DNA of 64,000 nt. Origin: G965216695 sp965216695. Lineage in GTDB: Bacteria; Pseudomonadota; Gammaproteobacteria; Pseudomonadales; Azotimanducaceae. The first letter of the stretch is position 1. Each line of letters starts with the position of its first letter. Below the pieces are notes generated by a model. The model made no database searches and was not told the DNA's origin. It saw only the letters and a list, made by a program, of their open reading frames with translations. The position numbers were made by a program, and so were the translations under genes. Location: NCBI GenBank assembly GCA_965216695.1, contig OZ244212.1, positions 1,984,001 to 2,048,000 on the forward strand, written 5' to 3'. Below, piece by piece: positions 46,669 through 55,903 of this stretch.

Positions 46669-47544
46669 ATGACCGACGCACCCCGGCACCTGCCCGCCAA
46701 CGCTGCGACAGAAGAGATCCTGGAAGCACTCGACGCCGATGGAGGGGTGATCATTGATCATGCCATGCCCGACAACATGGTCGACGGAATTCTGGAAGAG
46801 CTGAATCCGTACATTGCGGCAACAACCCCAGTTAACGACGACTTTGCCGGTCACCACACCACGCGAACCCGCGGCCTTGTCGTAAAATCGGCCGCCGTTC
46901 GTGAACTAGTCGTTAGCCCTCTTCTACTCGGTGTCGCCGAATCATTTCTTGCGCCTTATACAGACAAGATTCAACTCAACCTCACACAGATAATCCGATT
47001 GCTCCCCGGTGAGACTGCCCAGGAACTGCACCGCGACCGGTTTATCTGGAGCAAAAACTTGCCCCGCGAGATCGAACCGCAGTTGAACAGCATCTGGGCG
47101 TTGTCGGACTTCACCGAGGAAAACGGAGCCACGCGACTCGTGCCCGGTAGCCACCGGTGGGATTGGGGCCGAACCGCGTCCGAAGACGAGGTGGTTCAGG
47201 CAGCCATGCAACGCGGGTCCGTGCTGATCTATACCGGCAGCGTGATGCACGCCGGCGGCGAGAACCGCTCTAATCAGGACCGTATCGCGCTAAATGTAAC
47301 CTACTGCAATGGTTGGCTGCGCCAGGAGGAGAACCAATATCTAACCTGCCCGCCCGACGCAGCGCAGGAGTTTAGCCCCCAACTGCGAGCATTGCTCGGA
47401 TACACAATGGCGAACTACGCCCTCGGCTACTTTTCGCCCACCGAGTTTCAAGCAGGCCGGCCAGACACGCAGCCTCCTGAACTCATGTTCGCTGACGGCG
47501 AAGACCTGATTGGGCAGCTACTTCCGAAACCCGAGACGTTCTGA
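46669..47544 (+). CDS. Phytanoyl-CoA dioxygenase-family (PhyH) oxygenase
   Basis: 291 residues from ATG 46669; the longer frame from 46423 overlaps the divergent gene. Non-haem iron(II)/2-oxoglutarate enzyme: ligands H121 and D123 in LHRDRF and H194 in VMHAGGENRS, with R200 for 2-oxoglutarate. It hydroxylates an aliphatic carbon; the substrate is unknown. ATG follows GGAGTCCGAGCT. Confidence 0.88.
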   Translation: MTDAPRHLPANAATEEILEALDADGGVIIDHAMPDNMVDGILEELNPYIAATTPVNDDFAGHHTTRTRGLVVKSAAVRELVVSPLLLGVAESFLAPYTDKIQLNLTQIIRLLPGETAQELHRDRFIWSKNLPREIEPQLNSIWALSDFTEENGATRLVPGSHRWDWGRTASEDEVVQAAMQRGSVLIYTGSVMHAGGENRSNQDRIALNVTYCNGWLRQEENQYLTCPPDAAQEFSPQLRALLGYTMANYALGYFSPTEFQAGRPDTQPPELMFADGEDLIGQLLPKPETF

Positions 47545-47598
47545 CACCAGCGTACCCGGATGGATTGGGCTTAACGAGTCTAGCGGAGGCCGATCCCG

Positions 47599-48501
47599 CT
47601 ACGTTTTCGGCGGCAGCAACCTGCCCTGCTCGTCGCGCACCTCCGCCCCGACTACGCGAGCGCGTCCGTCACCGAACGGTTGATCCCGTTGAGTGACCGC
47701 TTCCTTCACACCCTCCGCCGCGATCAACCTGAACGCATCGCGCACCGCGCGGGACGTGTGCGCACGGGCGTCGTTCTCTGCCGCCAGGCGCTGCAGCGTG
47801 TGCGCACCCATCAGATCCATACCCAGATTGATGATGCGCTTGTTGGCCGACAATAGCTCGGAATCCACCAACGCAAGACGGTCGCCCAGACCCTCCACCT
47901 CCTGTGCGAGCAGGTCTTCCGGAACAGACTTCATTACCAATCCGATTCGCGCTGCGTCCTCGCCGCTCACCACATCGCCAGTGAGGAGCAATCGCTTCGC
48001 CCATTGCGGACCGCAGTGGTAGAGCCACATCTGATTCGGCGCCGCACCCATGCTTCGAGTTGCCGGGAAGCCTATGGTGGCGTTGTCTGCCGCAATCAGC
48101 ATGTCGCAGTACAGCGCGAGATCGGTGCCGCCGGCCAGACAGTGCCCATGGATCTGTGCGATGGACGGTTTGTGCATCTCGGCAAGCGTGCGCATGCAAC
48201 GTTGCAGCCACTCAATACCCCACGCGTCATCATCAAAGCCGCGGCCTTGCCGGCGCTCGACGTCATCACCCGGCGTTCGTTGGCCGGGCGTGAGATCGTA
48301 TCCCGCGCAGAATCCGGTTCCCGCGCCACGCAGAATCACGCAGTGCACGGACTTATCGTCGTCGGCTTCCCAAAGCGCATCACGCAGTTCTTCGAGCAAC
48401 GCCCGAGACATCGCATTGCGCCGCTCCGGCCGATTCAGCGTAATGCGGGCCTTGCCCGCGTCCGTTTCGTAGATGATGTTGTCAAAGCTTGCGTGCGCCA
48501 C
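47599..48501 (-). CDS. Enoyl-CoA hydratase/isomerase family protein
   Basis: 300 residues from GTG 48501, which has the AGGGG ribosome site; the frame is open to 48714 into the methyltransferase gene. Crotonase features: LNRPERRNAMS, oxyanion hole FCAGYDL and HGHCLAGGTDLALYCDMLIAA. The place of one catalytic Glu seems occupied by Gly-Thr (AGGTD), so hydratase activity is uncertain. It follows the methyltransferase by 50 bp. Confidence 0.88.
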   Translation of the reverse strand: MAHASFDNIIYETDAGKARITLNRPERRNAMSRALLEELRDALWEADDDKSVHCVILRGAGTGFCAGYDLTPGQRTPGDDVERRQGRGFDDDAWGIEWLQRCMRTLAEMHKPSIAQIHGHCLAGGTDLALYCDMLIAADNATIGFPATRSMGAAPNQMWLYHCGPQWAKRLLLTGDVVSGEDAARIGLVMKSVPEDLLAQEVEGLGDRLALVDSELLSANKRIINLGMDLMGAHTLQRLAAENDARAHTSRAVRDAFRLIAAEGVKEAVTQRDQPFGDGRARVVGAEVRDEQGRLLPPKT

Positions 48502-48551
48502 TGATATCCCCTGTTGGTATGTTCGACTGGGTGAGCGAGTAAACGAGCGCC

Positions 48552-49631
48552 CTAAGGCCGCACCTCGTAGTACAGGTTGCTTGGATCGTCGAAGTCGTGC
48601 GCGACGAATCGCGTGAAGCCCGCGTCCCGTACCATCTGCTCGGCCACTTCCGGATTGAACCCCAGCGTGCCGAGTCCGGCGCCATCGGGCTCGGACAGCG
48701 CGGACGACATGCACGCCGAAACCGAAAAGCCGTAGAACATTGCGAGCATGGGGTTGCGCATATTCTGTTTGAAATCGGGGGTGCTGCGTATGTCTTTGAT
48801 GAGCCAGGTGCCGTCAGGCTTCATCGCGCGCCTGATCCGCGCAATCACCTCGGCCGGGTGCGTCATGTCGTGAATGCAGTCGAACGTGATCAGAAAATCG
48901 AAGGTGGGCTCTGCAGGAAGGTCTTCCCCGCCCGCAACATGCAATTGCACATTGTTAGCGCCGTATTCTTCGACCTTGGCTTGACACCGATCGATCGCGT
49001 GCTGGCTCGGATCGTACCCATGGAACGTGGAACTCGGAAACGCCCGAGCGAGCGTCAGCAGAGCAATGCCGCCGCCACAGCCCACATCGGCGCCCACCGC
49101 GCCCGCTTCGAGTCTTTCAACAACGCCATCGAGCGCGGGGAGGATGTTTGGAACGAGTTCCTGCCGTGTCCATGGACCCAGCATGCGCTCCGTGCGGTGC
49201 GCCGCATTGGGTCCAAGCTCTTCATAGGACAAGCCGATACCGGTACGGAAGGCGTCCACCAGCTTGTCCACGGTTTCCGGTGGTGTCTGCCCCGCAAACG
49301 CTCCGGCCGCGAACGCGAGGCTCGACTCTTCGTCCGCGAGCACCGCTGCACCCTCATCCGACAGCTCGAACCGGTCGCCGTCATGGTAGTCGAGCAACCG
49401 AGCGGCCGCCTGGCCTCGGAGCCACTCCAGCAGCCAGCGCTCCTGCAGACCTGTGCGGGCGGCAAACTCAGCAGCCGTGACCGGACCGGCACCTGCGAGC
49501 GACTGATACAAGCCCAGACGGTCGCCGATGTGAATCATCAGCGACACGATCTCGCCCTGTTTGAAGTTCCACACGTTGAAGGAGTAGCGCTTCAACGCAT
49601 CCGGATCGATCGTTCTCTCCGCTTTGGTCAT
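48552..49631 (-). CDS. Class I SAM-dependent methyltransferase
   Basis: 359 residues. An N-terminal winged-helix dimerisation region (TAAEFAARTGLQERWLLEWLRGQAAARLL) precedes the SAM-binding motif GADVGCGGGIALLTLA (about 180-195) and FDFLITFDCIHDMTHP. Such proteins methylate small molecules (O- or N-methyltransferase-like) although many of this subgroup have no known substrate. Confidence 0.87.
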   Translation of the reverse strand: MTKAERTIDPDALKRYSFNVWNFKQGEIVSLMIHIGDRLGLYQSLAGAGPVTAAEFAARTGLQERWLLEWLRGQAAARLLDYHDGDRFELSDEGAAVLADEESSLAFAAGAFAGQTPPETVDKLVDAFRTGIGLSYEELGPNAAHRTERMLGPWTRQELVPNILPALDGVVERLEAGAVGADVGCGGGIALLTLARAFPSSTFHGYDPSQHAIDRCQAKVEEYGANNVQLHVAGGEDLPAEPTFDFLITFDCIHDMTHPAEVIARIRRAMKPDGTWLIKDIRSTPDFKQNMRNPMLAMFYGFSVSACMSSALSEPDGAGLGTLGFNPEVAEQMVRDAGFTRFVAHDFDDPSNLYYEVRP

Positions 49632-49688
49632 GGTCCTGTCCCCTGTTGTTTACCCTACCGGCTAAAGTGGCACTGATACGAAAGCGAT

Positions 49689-51164
49689 TCAAATCGATTT
49701 CTCAGCCGCGGCAGTCCGCCGCGCCGCCAGCTCCACCTGTATCTGTTCCACCCGCGCACGGTCGAGCCGATATCCCAGATAGAACATCAGGATCAGCAGT
49801 CCAATGAGCGATGTGAGGGGACCCGCCACCAACCCGAGCCGGAAGATCGCATCGGCACTTACCTCGCCCGCCGCCACACCCCGTGGAAACGAAATCAGGT
49901 CCAGCGCCACACCGCCGAGAATAGTTGCGGTTGCTCCTCCGGCCTTCATAGAGAACGAGCGGGCGGAGAATATGATGCCCTCCTGGCGCTCACCGGTAAT
50001 CAGTTCCTGTTCATCGGCAACGTCAGCGAACATGGAGTTCAACGTGATCATCACCGCGGGGCTACACAGACCGCTGATAAACACGAAGCTCAACAACAGC
50101 GCCAACAGTTCCGGCGTGCCATTGGGCGGCAGCCAGTCGGTGAATAGACGCAAACAGATCATGGTGTTGTTGGCGATGATGATCACAATGGACAGTCCAA
50201 TCAGCGTATGCCGGCGCTCGAAGCGACGCGCGAGCAATGGGGCCAGAAGTACCGACAACGGAAGCGCTGCAAGATGCATCGGACCGACCCAGCGCATGCT
50301 CTCCGTCTGCATGCCCCAGAAGTGGACGTACATGAAAACCATGAGGCCCATCTCGACGCCCAGCATGATGACTGCACAGAACAGTCCGCCCACCAGAAAC
50401 CGATAGGAGCGATTGCGAAACGCAACCATGATCTCGCGCGCCACGCGCGTCGGCGTGAACGGCTCCGTATGCTGAAACACGGCCCTGGGTAAATACGGAA
50501 TCTCCCTCGCCGTACCTAGCACGCAAAGCGTAATGGCAACGGCAACGATGGCGGCGGCCGTTAACGAAAACGGCAAATAGCCATCGGCATTGAGCATTCC
50601 GTGCGAATGCGCTTCGGTCGTCGGGAAATACAGCGTGAACATCACGAACGCGAGCCCCTGAATTCCGAGCGTTCCGAACAGCTGGCTGTAGCTAAAAATG
50701 CGCGGGCGGTCGAGGTAGTCTCTCGCCATCTCGGCGCCCAACGCGAGGTGCGGAATGCGATACAACGTGAGGAACGTGCGGGTCGCAACCGCCCACACGG
50801 TTAACCAGCCGAAGTAGAACCATTCCGACATCTCAGCTGGTGGGTTGAAGAGCGCAATCAAGCTCAACCCGAGCGGAATCGCCGATCCGGCCATCAACGG
50901 ATGGCGGCGGCCCCAGCGGGTTTTCAAACGGTCTGATATGGATCCTACAAGCGGATCCGACACCGCATCGCAGAAAAGCGCAATTCCGAGGGCCAAACCG
51001 GTGAGCGTACCCGGCACCTGAAGAATCTGGTTGTAGAAGAACAGCACAAACGTGTTGAAAACTGCGAGCGTGGTGCCTTCCGCAAGCTCACCGACGCCGA
51101 AGCCGAGCTTCGAGCGGAAGGGCAACCTGCGGGCGGCCCCCGTGTCGTGCACATCTTCCCGCAT
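49689..51164 (-). CDS. GPH-family (MelB-like) cation symporter
   Basis: 491 residues from ATG 51164. About 12 membrane helices; the motif DAVSDPLVGSISDRLKTRWGRRHPLM is the glycoside-pentoside-hexuronide family signature. The cargo need not be a sugar; many relatives sit in steroid or aromatic clusters. Its promoter region (51165-51404) is shared with the divergent ABC operon. Confidence 0.9.
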   Translation of the reverse strand: MREDVHDTGAARRLPFRSKLGFGVGELAEGTTLAVFNTFVLFFYNQILQVPGTLTGLALGIALFCDAVSDPLVGSISDRLKTRWGRRHPLMAGSAIPLGLSLIALFNPPAEMSEWFYFGWLTVWAVATRTFLTLYRIPHLALGAEMARDYLDRPRIFSYSQLFGTLGIQGLAFVMFTLYFPTTEAHSHGMLNADGYLPFSLTAAAIVAVAITLCVLGTAREIPYLPRAVFQHTEPFTPTRVAREIMVAFRNRSYRFLVGGLFCAVIMLGVEMGLMVFMYVHFWGMQTESMRWVGPMHLAALPLSVLLAPLLARRFERRHTLIGLSIVIIIANNTMICLRLFTDWLPPNGTPELLALLLSFVFISGLCSPAVMITLNSMFADVADEQELITGERQEGIIFSARSFSMKAGGATATILGGVALDLISFPRGVAAGEVSADAIFRLGLVAGPLTSLIGLLILMFYLGYRLDRARVEQIQVELAARRTAAAEKSI

Positions 51165-51404
51165 ATTCTTGTTGCTTATTCGATTCCCTGGGAGAGTAGC
51201 ACAGGGAGCCACCGGCGCGATGGTGCGTCATCTGGTCGCGACGGGCGCATAGATAGGGCCTCTACATCGACACACCCTGCGAGCACGATGATCCCGTACT
51301 GTGGATTTCCGCTACCCAAGGAAACCCGGATGAGGGAAACCACGGATCTCTTTGCCGCATTCAACCATTTACCTTGAGTCGATCAGGGACTGCAATGGTT
51401 TCCA

Positions 51405-52160
51405 GTGCCACCGTCTACGTCCAACACTGCATCAGCCGCCAACGCCCGTAACGATCAGATCGTTACGCTCGCGGCGCGAGGCCTGAAGAAGATATACCAG
51501 ACTGGCACCGTAGAGATCCAGGCACTCGCGGGTGTCGATCTGGACCTCTTTCGATCCGAGCTCGTGGTTCTGGTAGGGGCATCGGGTAGCGGAAAATCCA
51601 CGCTCCTGAACATTCTGGGAGGCCTCGACACGCCCACCGAAGGCCAGGTCTCGTTCAACGGCAAGCCGTTAGCCCTGGACGACGAAGCCACGCTCACCCG
51701 GTTTCGGCGCCAACACGTGGGTTTTGTTTTTCAGTTCTACAACCTCATTGCGAGTCTTACCGCGGGTGAAAACGTAGCGCTGGTCACCGAGATTTCGCCG
51801 GATCCGATTGCGCCCGAAGATGCCCTCGCACTCGTGGGCCTGGGCGACCGCGTGAATGCCTTTCCGGCGGAACTATCAGGCGGCGAACAACAGCGGGTTG
51901 CAATCGCCCGCGCGATCGCGAAGCAGCCCGACATTCTATTGTGCGACGAACCGACCGGCGCACTGGACAGCAAAACAGGAATCCTGGTGCTGGAAGCAAT
52001 CGCGCAGGTGAATCGCGAGCTGGGCACTACAACCGCGCTGATCACGCACAATCGGGCCATAGCGGATATGGCAGACCGGGTCTTTCAGTTCATGGACGGC
52101 AAGATCGTAAGCACCATCGTCAATGAGCGCAGGTGCGACGTGCGCGAGCTGTCCTGGTAG
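51405..52160 (+). CDS. ABC transporter ATP-binding protein (MacB/LolD-like)
   Basis: 251 residues from GTG 51405. Walker A GASGSGKST, Q-loop FVFQFYNL, signature LSGGEQQRVAIARA and Walker B ILLCDEPTGALD are all present. Drives the FtsX-like permease that starts 12 bp later; together with the adaptor it forms a mechanotransmission-type or efflux exporter. Confidence 0.94.
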   Translation: MPPSTSNTASAANARNDQIVTLAARGLKKIYQTGTVEIQALAGVDLDLFRSELVVLVGASGSGKSTLLNILGGLDTPTEGQVSFNGKPLALDDEATLTRFRRQHVGFVFQFYNLIASLTAGENVALVTEISPDPIAPEDALALVGLGDRVNAFPAELSGGEQQRVAIARAIAKQPDILLCDEPTGALDSKTGILVLEAIAQVNRELGTTTALITHNRAIADMADRVFQFMDGKIVSTIVNERRCDVRELSW

Positions 52161-52172
52161 GGCCGTTGGGAT

Positions 52173-54542
52173 ATGGCACTGAACAGTCTCAACCTGAAGC
52201 TCGTCCGGGACCTGAAGCGCATGCGCGGACAGTGCGTGGCAATTGCTCTGGTGGTCGGCTCCGGCGTTGCGGTGCTTGTGATGTCGCTGACCGCCATGAA
52301 GGCGATGACGGACAGCGCAGACGCCTACTACGAGCGCTATCGATTCGCCGACGCGTTTGCGCTAGCCGTACGCGCCCCGCTCGGACTGGCCGCAGAGATT
52401 CGCGCATTGCCCGGCGTACACCTGGCCGAAACACGCATCGTGAAGTACACGACCCTCGACGTCGAAGACTTCGACGAGCCGGTCACAGCCGCATTGGTAT
52501 CCGTTCCAGAAAACCATCAGCCGCTGCTGAACCGTCTGGTGATTCGTTCCGGACGCTATCTGCAATCCGGAGATCACTTGCGCGTAGTGGTGAACGAACC
52601 ATTCGCCGAAGAACATGGCCTCGAAACCGGTGACACCTTCACCGCACTGTTAAACGGCAACAAACGCACGCTGCGCATCGTCGGTTTAGCGCTGTCGCCC
52701 GAGTACGTATACGCACTGGGTCCAGGCAACCTGATGCCTGATGCCAAACGCTTCGGCGTCGTGTGGATGAGCCACGATACGCTGAGCGCCGTCTACGACA
52801 TGAAAGGCGCGTTCAACAGTGTGGCAGTCAGCACCGATGCGCGCGCGCACATGCCCACGCTGTTGAAGTCGATTGATGCGTTGCTGAAACCCTATGGCGG
52901 CAGCGGCGCGCACGATCGCTCGGACCAGCTATCCAACTGGTTCGTAACGAACGAGATCCAGCAGCTGCGCAGCATCGCGAGCATTCTGCCGCCCATCTTT
53001 CTCGTGGTAGCGGCGTTTCTCACCAATCTGGTGCTGGTGCGGTTGGTATTTACCGAACGTACCGAAATCGGCTTACTCAAGGCTTTCGGTTACTCGCATG
53101 CTGCGGTCGGCTGGCACTACATGAAGTTTGTGCTGGTGGTTTGCGCGCTGGGCATTGCAATGGGTTGGGTCGCAGGCTCTGCGCTCGGCCAATGGATGAC
53201 TCGCGTCTATGCGGACCTGTTTCGCTTTCCGGTGCTCGTGTACGCCCCGGAACCCGCCGTCTACCTGATCAGCGCGGCGCTCAGCGTGGCGTCGTCATTG
53301 ATCGGCGCAGCGATTGCGGTGCGTGCCGCGGCCACGCTGCCACCGGCCGAGGCCATGCGACCACCGGTGCCACCGGCATTCCGGGCGAGTAGAAACGGTC
53401 TCGCCAGGGCCTTCGCCTGGATCGATCAACCCACCAGGATAATCTTTCGACAGGTTTTCAGGCGCCCGCTGAGAGCTCTGATAACCAGCTTCGGCGTAGC
53501 TGCGGCCGTGGGATTGCTGGTTGTGAGTCTGCAGTGGATCGACGCAATTCAGTTTCTGGTTCTGGACTTCTTCAACAATCAGCAGCGCCAGGATGTGATG
53601 GTGACTCTCGTTGACACGGTCGATGATGAGATCGCCACAGAAACCAAGCGGCTTCCGGGCGTGATGGCGGTTGAGGCACACCGGTACGTCGACACAATGC
53701 TTCACGTCGGGCACAGGAGTCATCGCGAAGCGCTAGCGGGGCTACCTGGCCGCGGTGGCTTACAGGTTCTGTCCGATCGTTACGGCCAGGAGTTGAGTCT
53801 ACCAAGCCACGGATTGCTGGTGTCGAGCGCGCTCGCCGACATCCTCGAGATACAGGTGGGAGATACCGTCAACGTCGAAGTACTGGAGGGTCGCCGACCA
53901 ACGGTGCAGGTGCGGGTTGCCGCGATATTCGAAACGCTTATCGGCACACCCGTGTACATGCATATCGACGCGCTCAATCGCTTGTTGTCGGAGCCGGATA
54001 CCGCAAACGTACTTCTTCTTGCAACAGACGAGCTGCAGGAATCAACCCTGTTCGAGCGGTTGAACGAACTGCCGACGGTCGCCGGTGTCGTTCTCAAACG
54101 GGCAGCAATCAATCTGTTCAACCAAACGGTCGGAGAATCCATCTATGTGATGGTCGGTTTCTACACCGCGTTCGCCGCTTCACTCGCGTTTGGAGTGATC
54201 TACAACAACATGCGAATTGCGCTCTCCGAACGCGGCCGTGAACTGGCAACGATGCGCGTCCTGGGTTTTCAAACCTCGGAAGTCGCCTACATGCTGTTCG
54301 GCGAGGCCGCGGTGCTGACGCTGATTGGCTTACCCGTTGGCTGCCTGTTCGGCTGGGGGCTCGCGCACCTGGTCGCACTCAGTTTTCAGACTGAGCTGTT
54401 CCGCATACCGGTGTCCATCAAGCCTCTCACCTATGGCTACGCAGTAGTGGTCGTACTGGTAGCCGCCGTAATTTCCGCATTGCCAGTGGCGCATCGCTTA
54501 ACGCGTTTCAATCTAGTTTCCGTTCTGAAGACTCGGGAGTAG
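52173..54542 (+). CDS. ABC transporter permease, FtsX-like with two repeats
   Basis: 789 residues with a first TM helix, a large periplasmic domain, three TM helices near 275-395, and a second repeat with periplasmic part and three C-terminal TM helices (FYTAFAASLAFGVIYNN... to VSVLKTRE). This is the double-FtsX architecture of DevC-like/lipoprotein exporter permeases. Couples to the ATPase before it; 4 bp separate it from the adaptor gene. Confidence 0.93.
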   Translation: MALNSLNLKLVRDLKRMRGQCVAIALVVGSGVAVLVMSLTAMKAMTDSADAYYERYRFADAFALAVRAPLGLAAEIRALPGVHLAETRIVKYTTLDVEDFDEPVTAALVSVPENHQPLLNRLVIRSGRYLQSGDHLRVVVNEPFAEEHGLETGDTFTALLNGNKRTLRIVGLALSPEYVYALGPGNLMPDAKRFGVVWMSHDTLSAVYDMKGAFNSVAVSTDARAHMPTLLKSIDALLKPYGGSGAHDRSDQLSNWFVTNEIQQLRSIASILPPIFLVVAAFLTNLVLVRLVFTERTEIGLLKAFGYSHAAVGWHYMKFVLVVCALGIAMGWVAGSALGQWMTRVYADLFRFPVLVYAPEPAVYLISAALSVASSLIGAAIAVRAAATLPPAEAMRPPVPPAFRASRNGLARAFAWIDQPTRIIFRQVFRRPLRALITSFGVAAAVGLLVVSLQWIDAIQFLVLDFFNNQQRQDVMVTLVDTVDDEIATETKRLPGVMAVEAHRYVDTMLHVGHRSHREALAGLPGRGGLQVLSDRYGQELSLPSHGLLVSSALADILEIQVGDTVNVEVLEGRRPTVQVRVAAIFETLIGTPVYMHIDALNRLLSEPDTANVLLLATDELQESTLFERLNELPTVAGVVLKRAAINLFNQTVGESIYVMVGFYTAFAASLAFGVIYNNMRIALSERGRELATMRVLGFQTSEVAYMLFGEAAVLTLIGLPVGCLFGWGLAHLVALSFQTELFRIPVSIKPLTYGYAVVVVLVAAVISALPVAHRLTRFNLVSVLKTRE

Positions 54543-54546
54543 CTCC

Positions 54547-55758
54547 ATGCCAAATCAAGTAACCGTGAAACGATTCGGGTTCTGGGCGCTACCGGCCCTC
54601 GCGCTCATTCTGGGCGGTGTACTGGCGTTCACACCGCGCGCTGAACCTGTCGACATTGTTCAGACACGCACCGCACCCATGCGTGTTTCCATCGACGAGG
54701 AAGGCGAAACCCGCGTGAAGGACATCTTCACCATCGCAGCGCCGATCAACGGTCGACTACTGCGCACGCCGCTGAGGGTAGGTGACGCGGTGGTGGCCGA
54801 CGAAACCATCGTGGTGGAGATTGAGCCGAGCGACCCGGACTTTCTGGATGAACGCGCTGCGGCCAGCAGCGCCGCTGCACGAGACGCAGCCGCCGCTGCG
54901 CTGGAACTCGCCACCGCAGAACTCAAACAGGCAGAAGCGGAAAAGCGTTTCGCTCTGGCAGAGGTAAAGCGCGCTCGGGAGCTCTACGCGCAGGGCACGT
55001 TGCCGAAGCAACGCGTCGATGACGCTGAACGGGTTGCGTCGGCCAGCACTGCCCGCGTGGAAGCCGGTACCGCCAATGTGAAACTTCGTCGCTATGAGCT
55101 CAATCGCGCGAAGGCTGCACTGATATCACCGGCCGACGTCATTGCGCAGAACAAGCCCTGCGCCTGCGTAACCATCCGCTCTCCGGTAAGCGGCAAAGTG
55201 CTGCAGATTTACCAGGAAAGCGAAACCATCGTTCGCTCGGGCGCCCCGCTGATCGATATAGGCGACCCGAGTAAACTCGAAGTTGTTGCCGACCTGCTGT
55301 CACGCGACGCGGTGCAGGTACGACCCAGCCAGAAAGTGGTTATCGACGGTTGGGGAGGGCCCTACCCCCTGAGCGGCGAAGTCCGGCGCGTGGAACCCTA
55401 TGGGTTCAAGAAGGTATCAGCGCTTGGGATCGAAGAACAACGTGTGAACGTGCTGATGGATCTCACGGATCCACACGACCGCTGGCAGACGCTGGGTCAT
55501 GGATATCAGTTGGATGTGCACATCATTCAGTGGGAGGCCGAGGCTGTCCTGCAAGTGCCGCTGACCGCGTTGTTCCGTTCGGACGACGGATGGGCGCTAT
55601 TTGCGGTGGCGGACGGGCGGGCACAGCAGCGAACGGTGGAGATCGGCCACACCGCCGGTTTGAGCGCCGAGGTGCTGAGCGGCCTGAACGACGGTGACCC
55701 GATTGTGCTGCACCCGAGCATGCGATTGAGGGACGGAATACGTGTGCAGCAACGTTAG
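54547..55758 (+). CDS. Periplasmic adaptor (HlyD/membrane-fusion protein)
   Basis: 403 residues. An N-terminal membrane anchor (WALPALALILGGVLAF), a beta-barrel/lipoyl part, an alpha-hairpin rich in Ala/Glu coiled coil (about 95-190) and the second lipoyl half with ITIRSPVSGKVLQIYQESE. It links the ABC permease to an outer-membrane channel, which is not encoded nearby. Substrate unknown. Confidence 0.92.
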   Translation: MPNQVTVKRFGFWALPALALILGGVLAFTPRAEPVDIVQTRTAPMRVSIDEEGETRVKDIFTIAAPINGRLLRTPLRVGDAVVADETIVVEIEPSDPDFLDERAAASSAAARDAAAAALELATAELKQAEAEKRFALAEVKRARELYAQGTLPKQRVDDAERVASASTARVEAGTANVKLRRYELNRAKAALISPADVIAQNKPCACVTIRSPVSGKVLQIYQESETIVRSGAPLIDIGDPSKLEVVADLLSRDAVQVRPSQKVVIDGWGGPYPLSGEVRRVEPYGFKKVSALGIEEQRVNVLMDLTDPHDRWQTLGHGYQLDVHIIQWEAEAVLQVPLTALFRSDDGWALFAVADGRAQQRTVEIGHTAGLSAEVLSGLNDGDPIVLHPSMRLRDGIRVQQR

Positions 55759-55767
55759 TAACATGTT

Positions 55768-55877
55768 GGGGTCAGAACAAAGGGACAGAATAAATTGGGG
55801 TCAGAGTAAGGGGACAGAGTCGAGACTCTGTCCCCTTACTCTGACCCCAATTTATTCTGTCCCTTTGTTCTGACCCC
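55768..55877. repeat. 110-nt palindrome of GGGGTCAGA-type repeats
   Basis: Two 54-nt arms, exact inverted complements, are separated by GA (55822-55823). Each arm contains two GGGGTCAGA units and a GGGACAGA unit. It occupies the gap between convergent genes (adaptor and Rieske), so it may act as a bidirectional terminator or as a REP-like element; GGGGTCAGA repeats are known to flank RAYT/Y1 transposase genes (established knowledge). A short AGGCTTCCC triplicate follows from 55878. Confidence 0.93.
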
Positions 55878-55903
55878 AGGCTTCCCAGGCTTCCCAGGCT
55901 TCC

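Noticed and set aside
55768..55877. Replication origin or phage attachment site
   Set aside because: No DnaA-box cluster or integrase is present; repeat-element or terminator roles explain the palindrome better.
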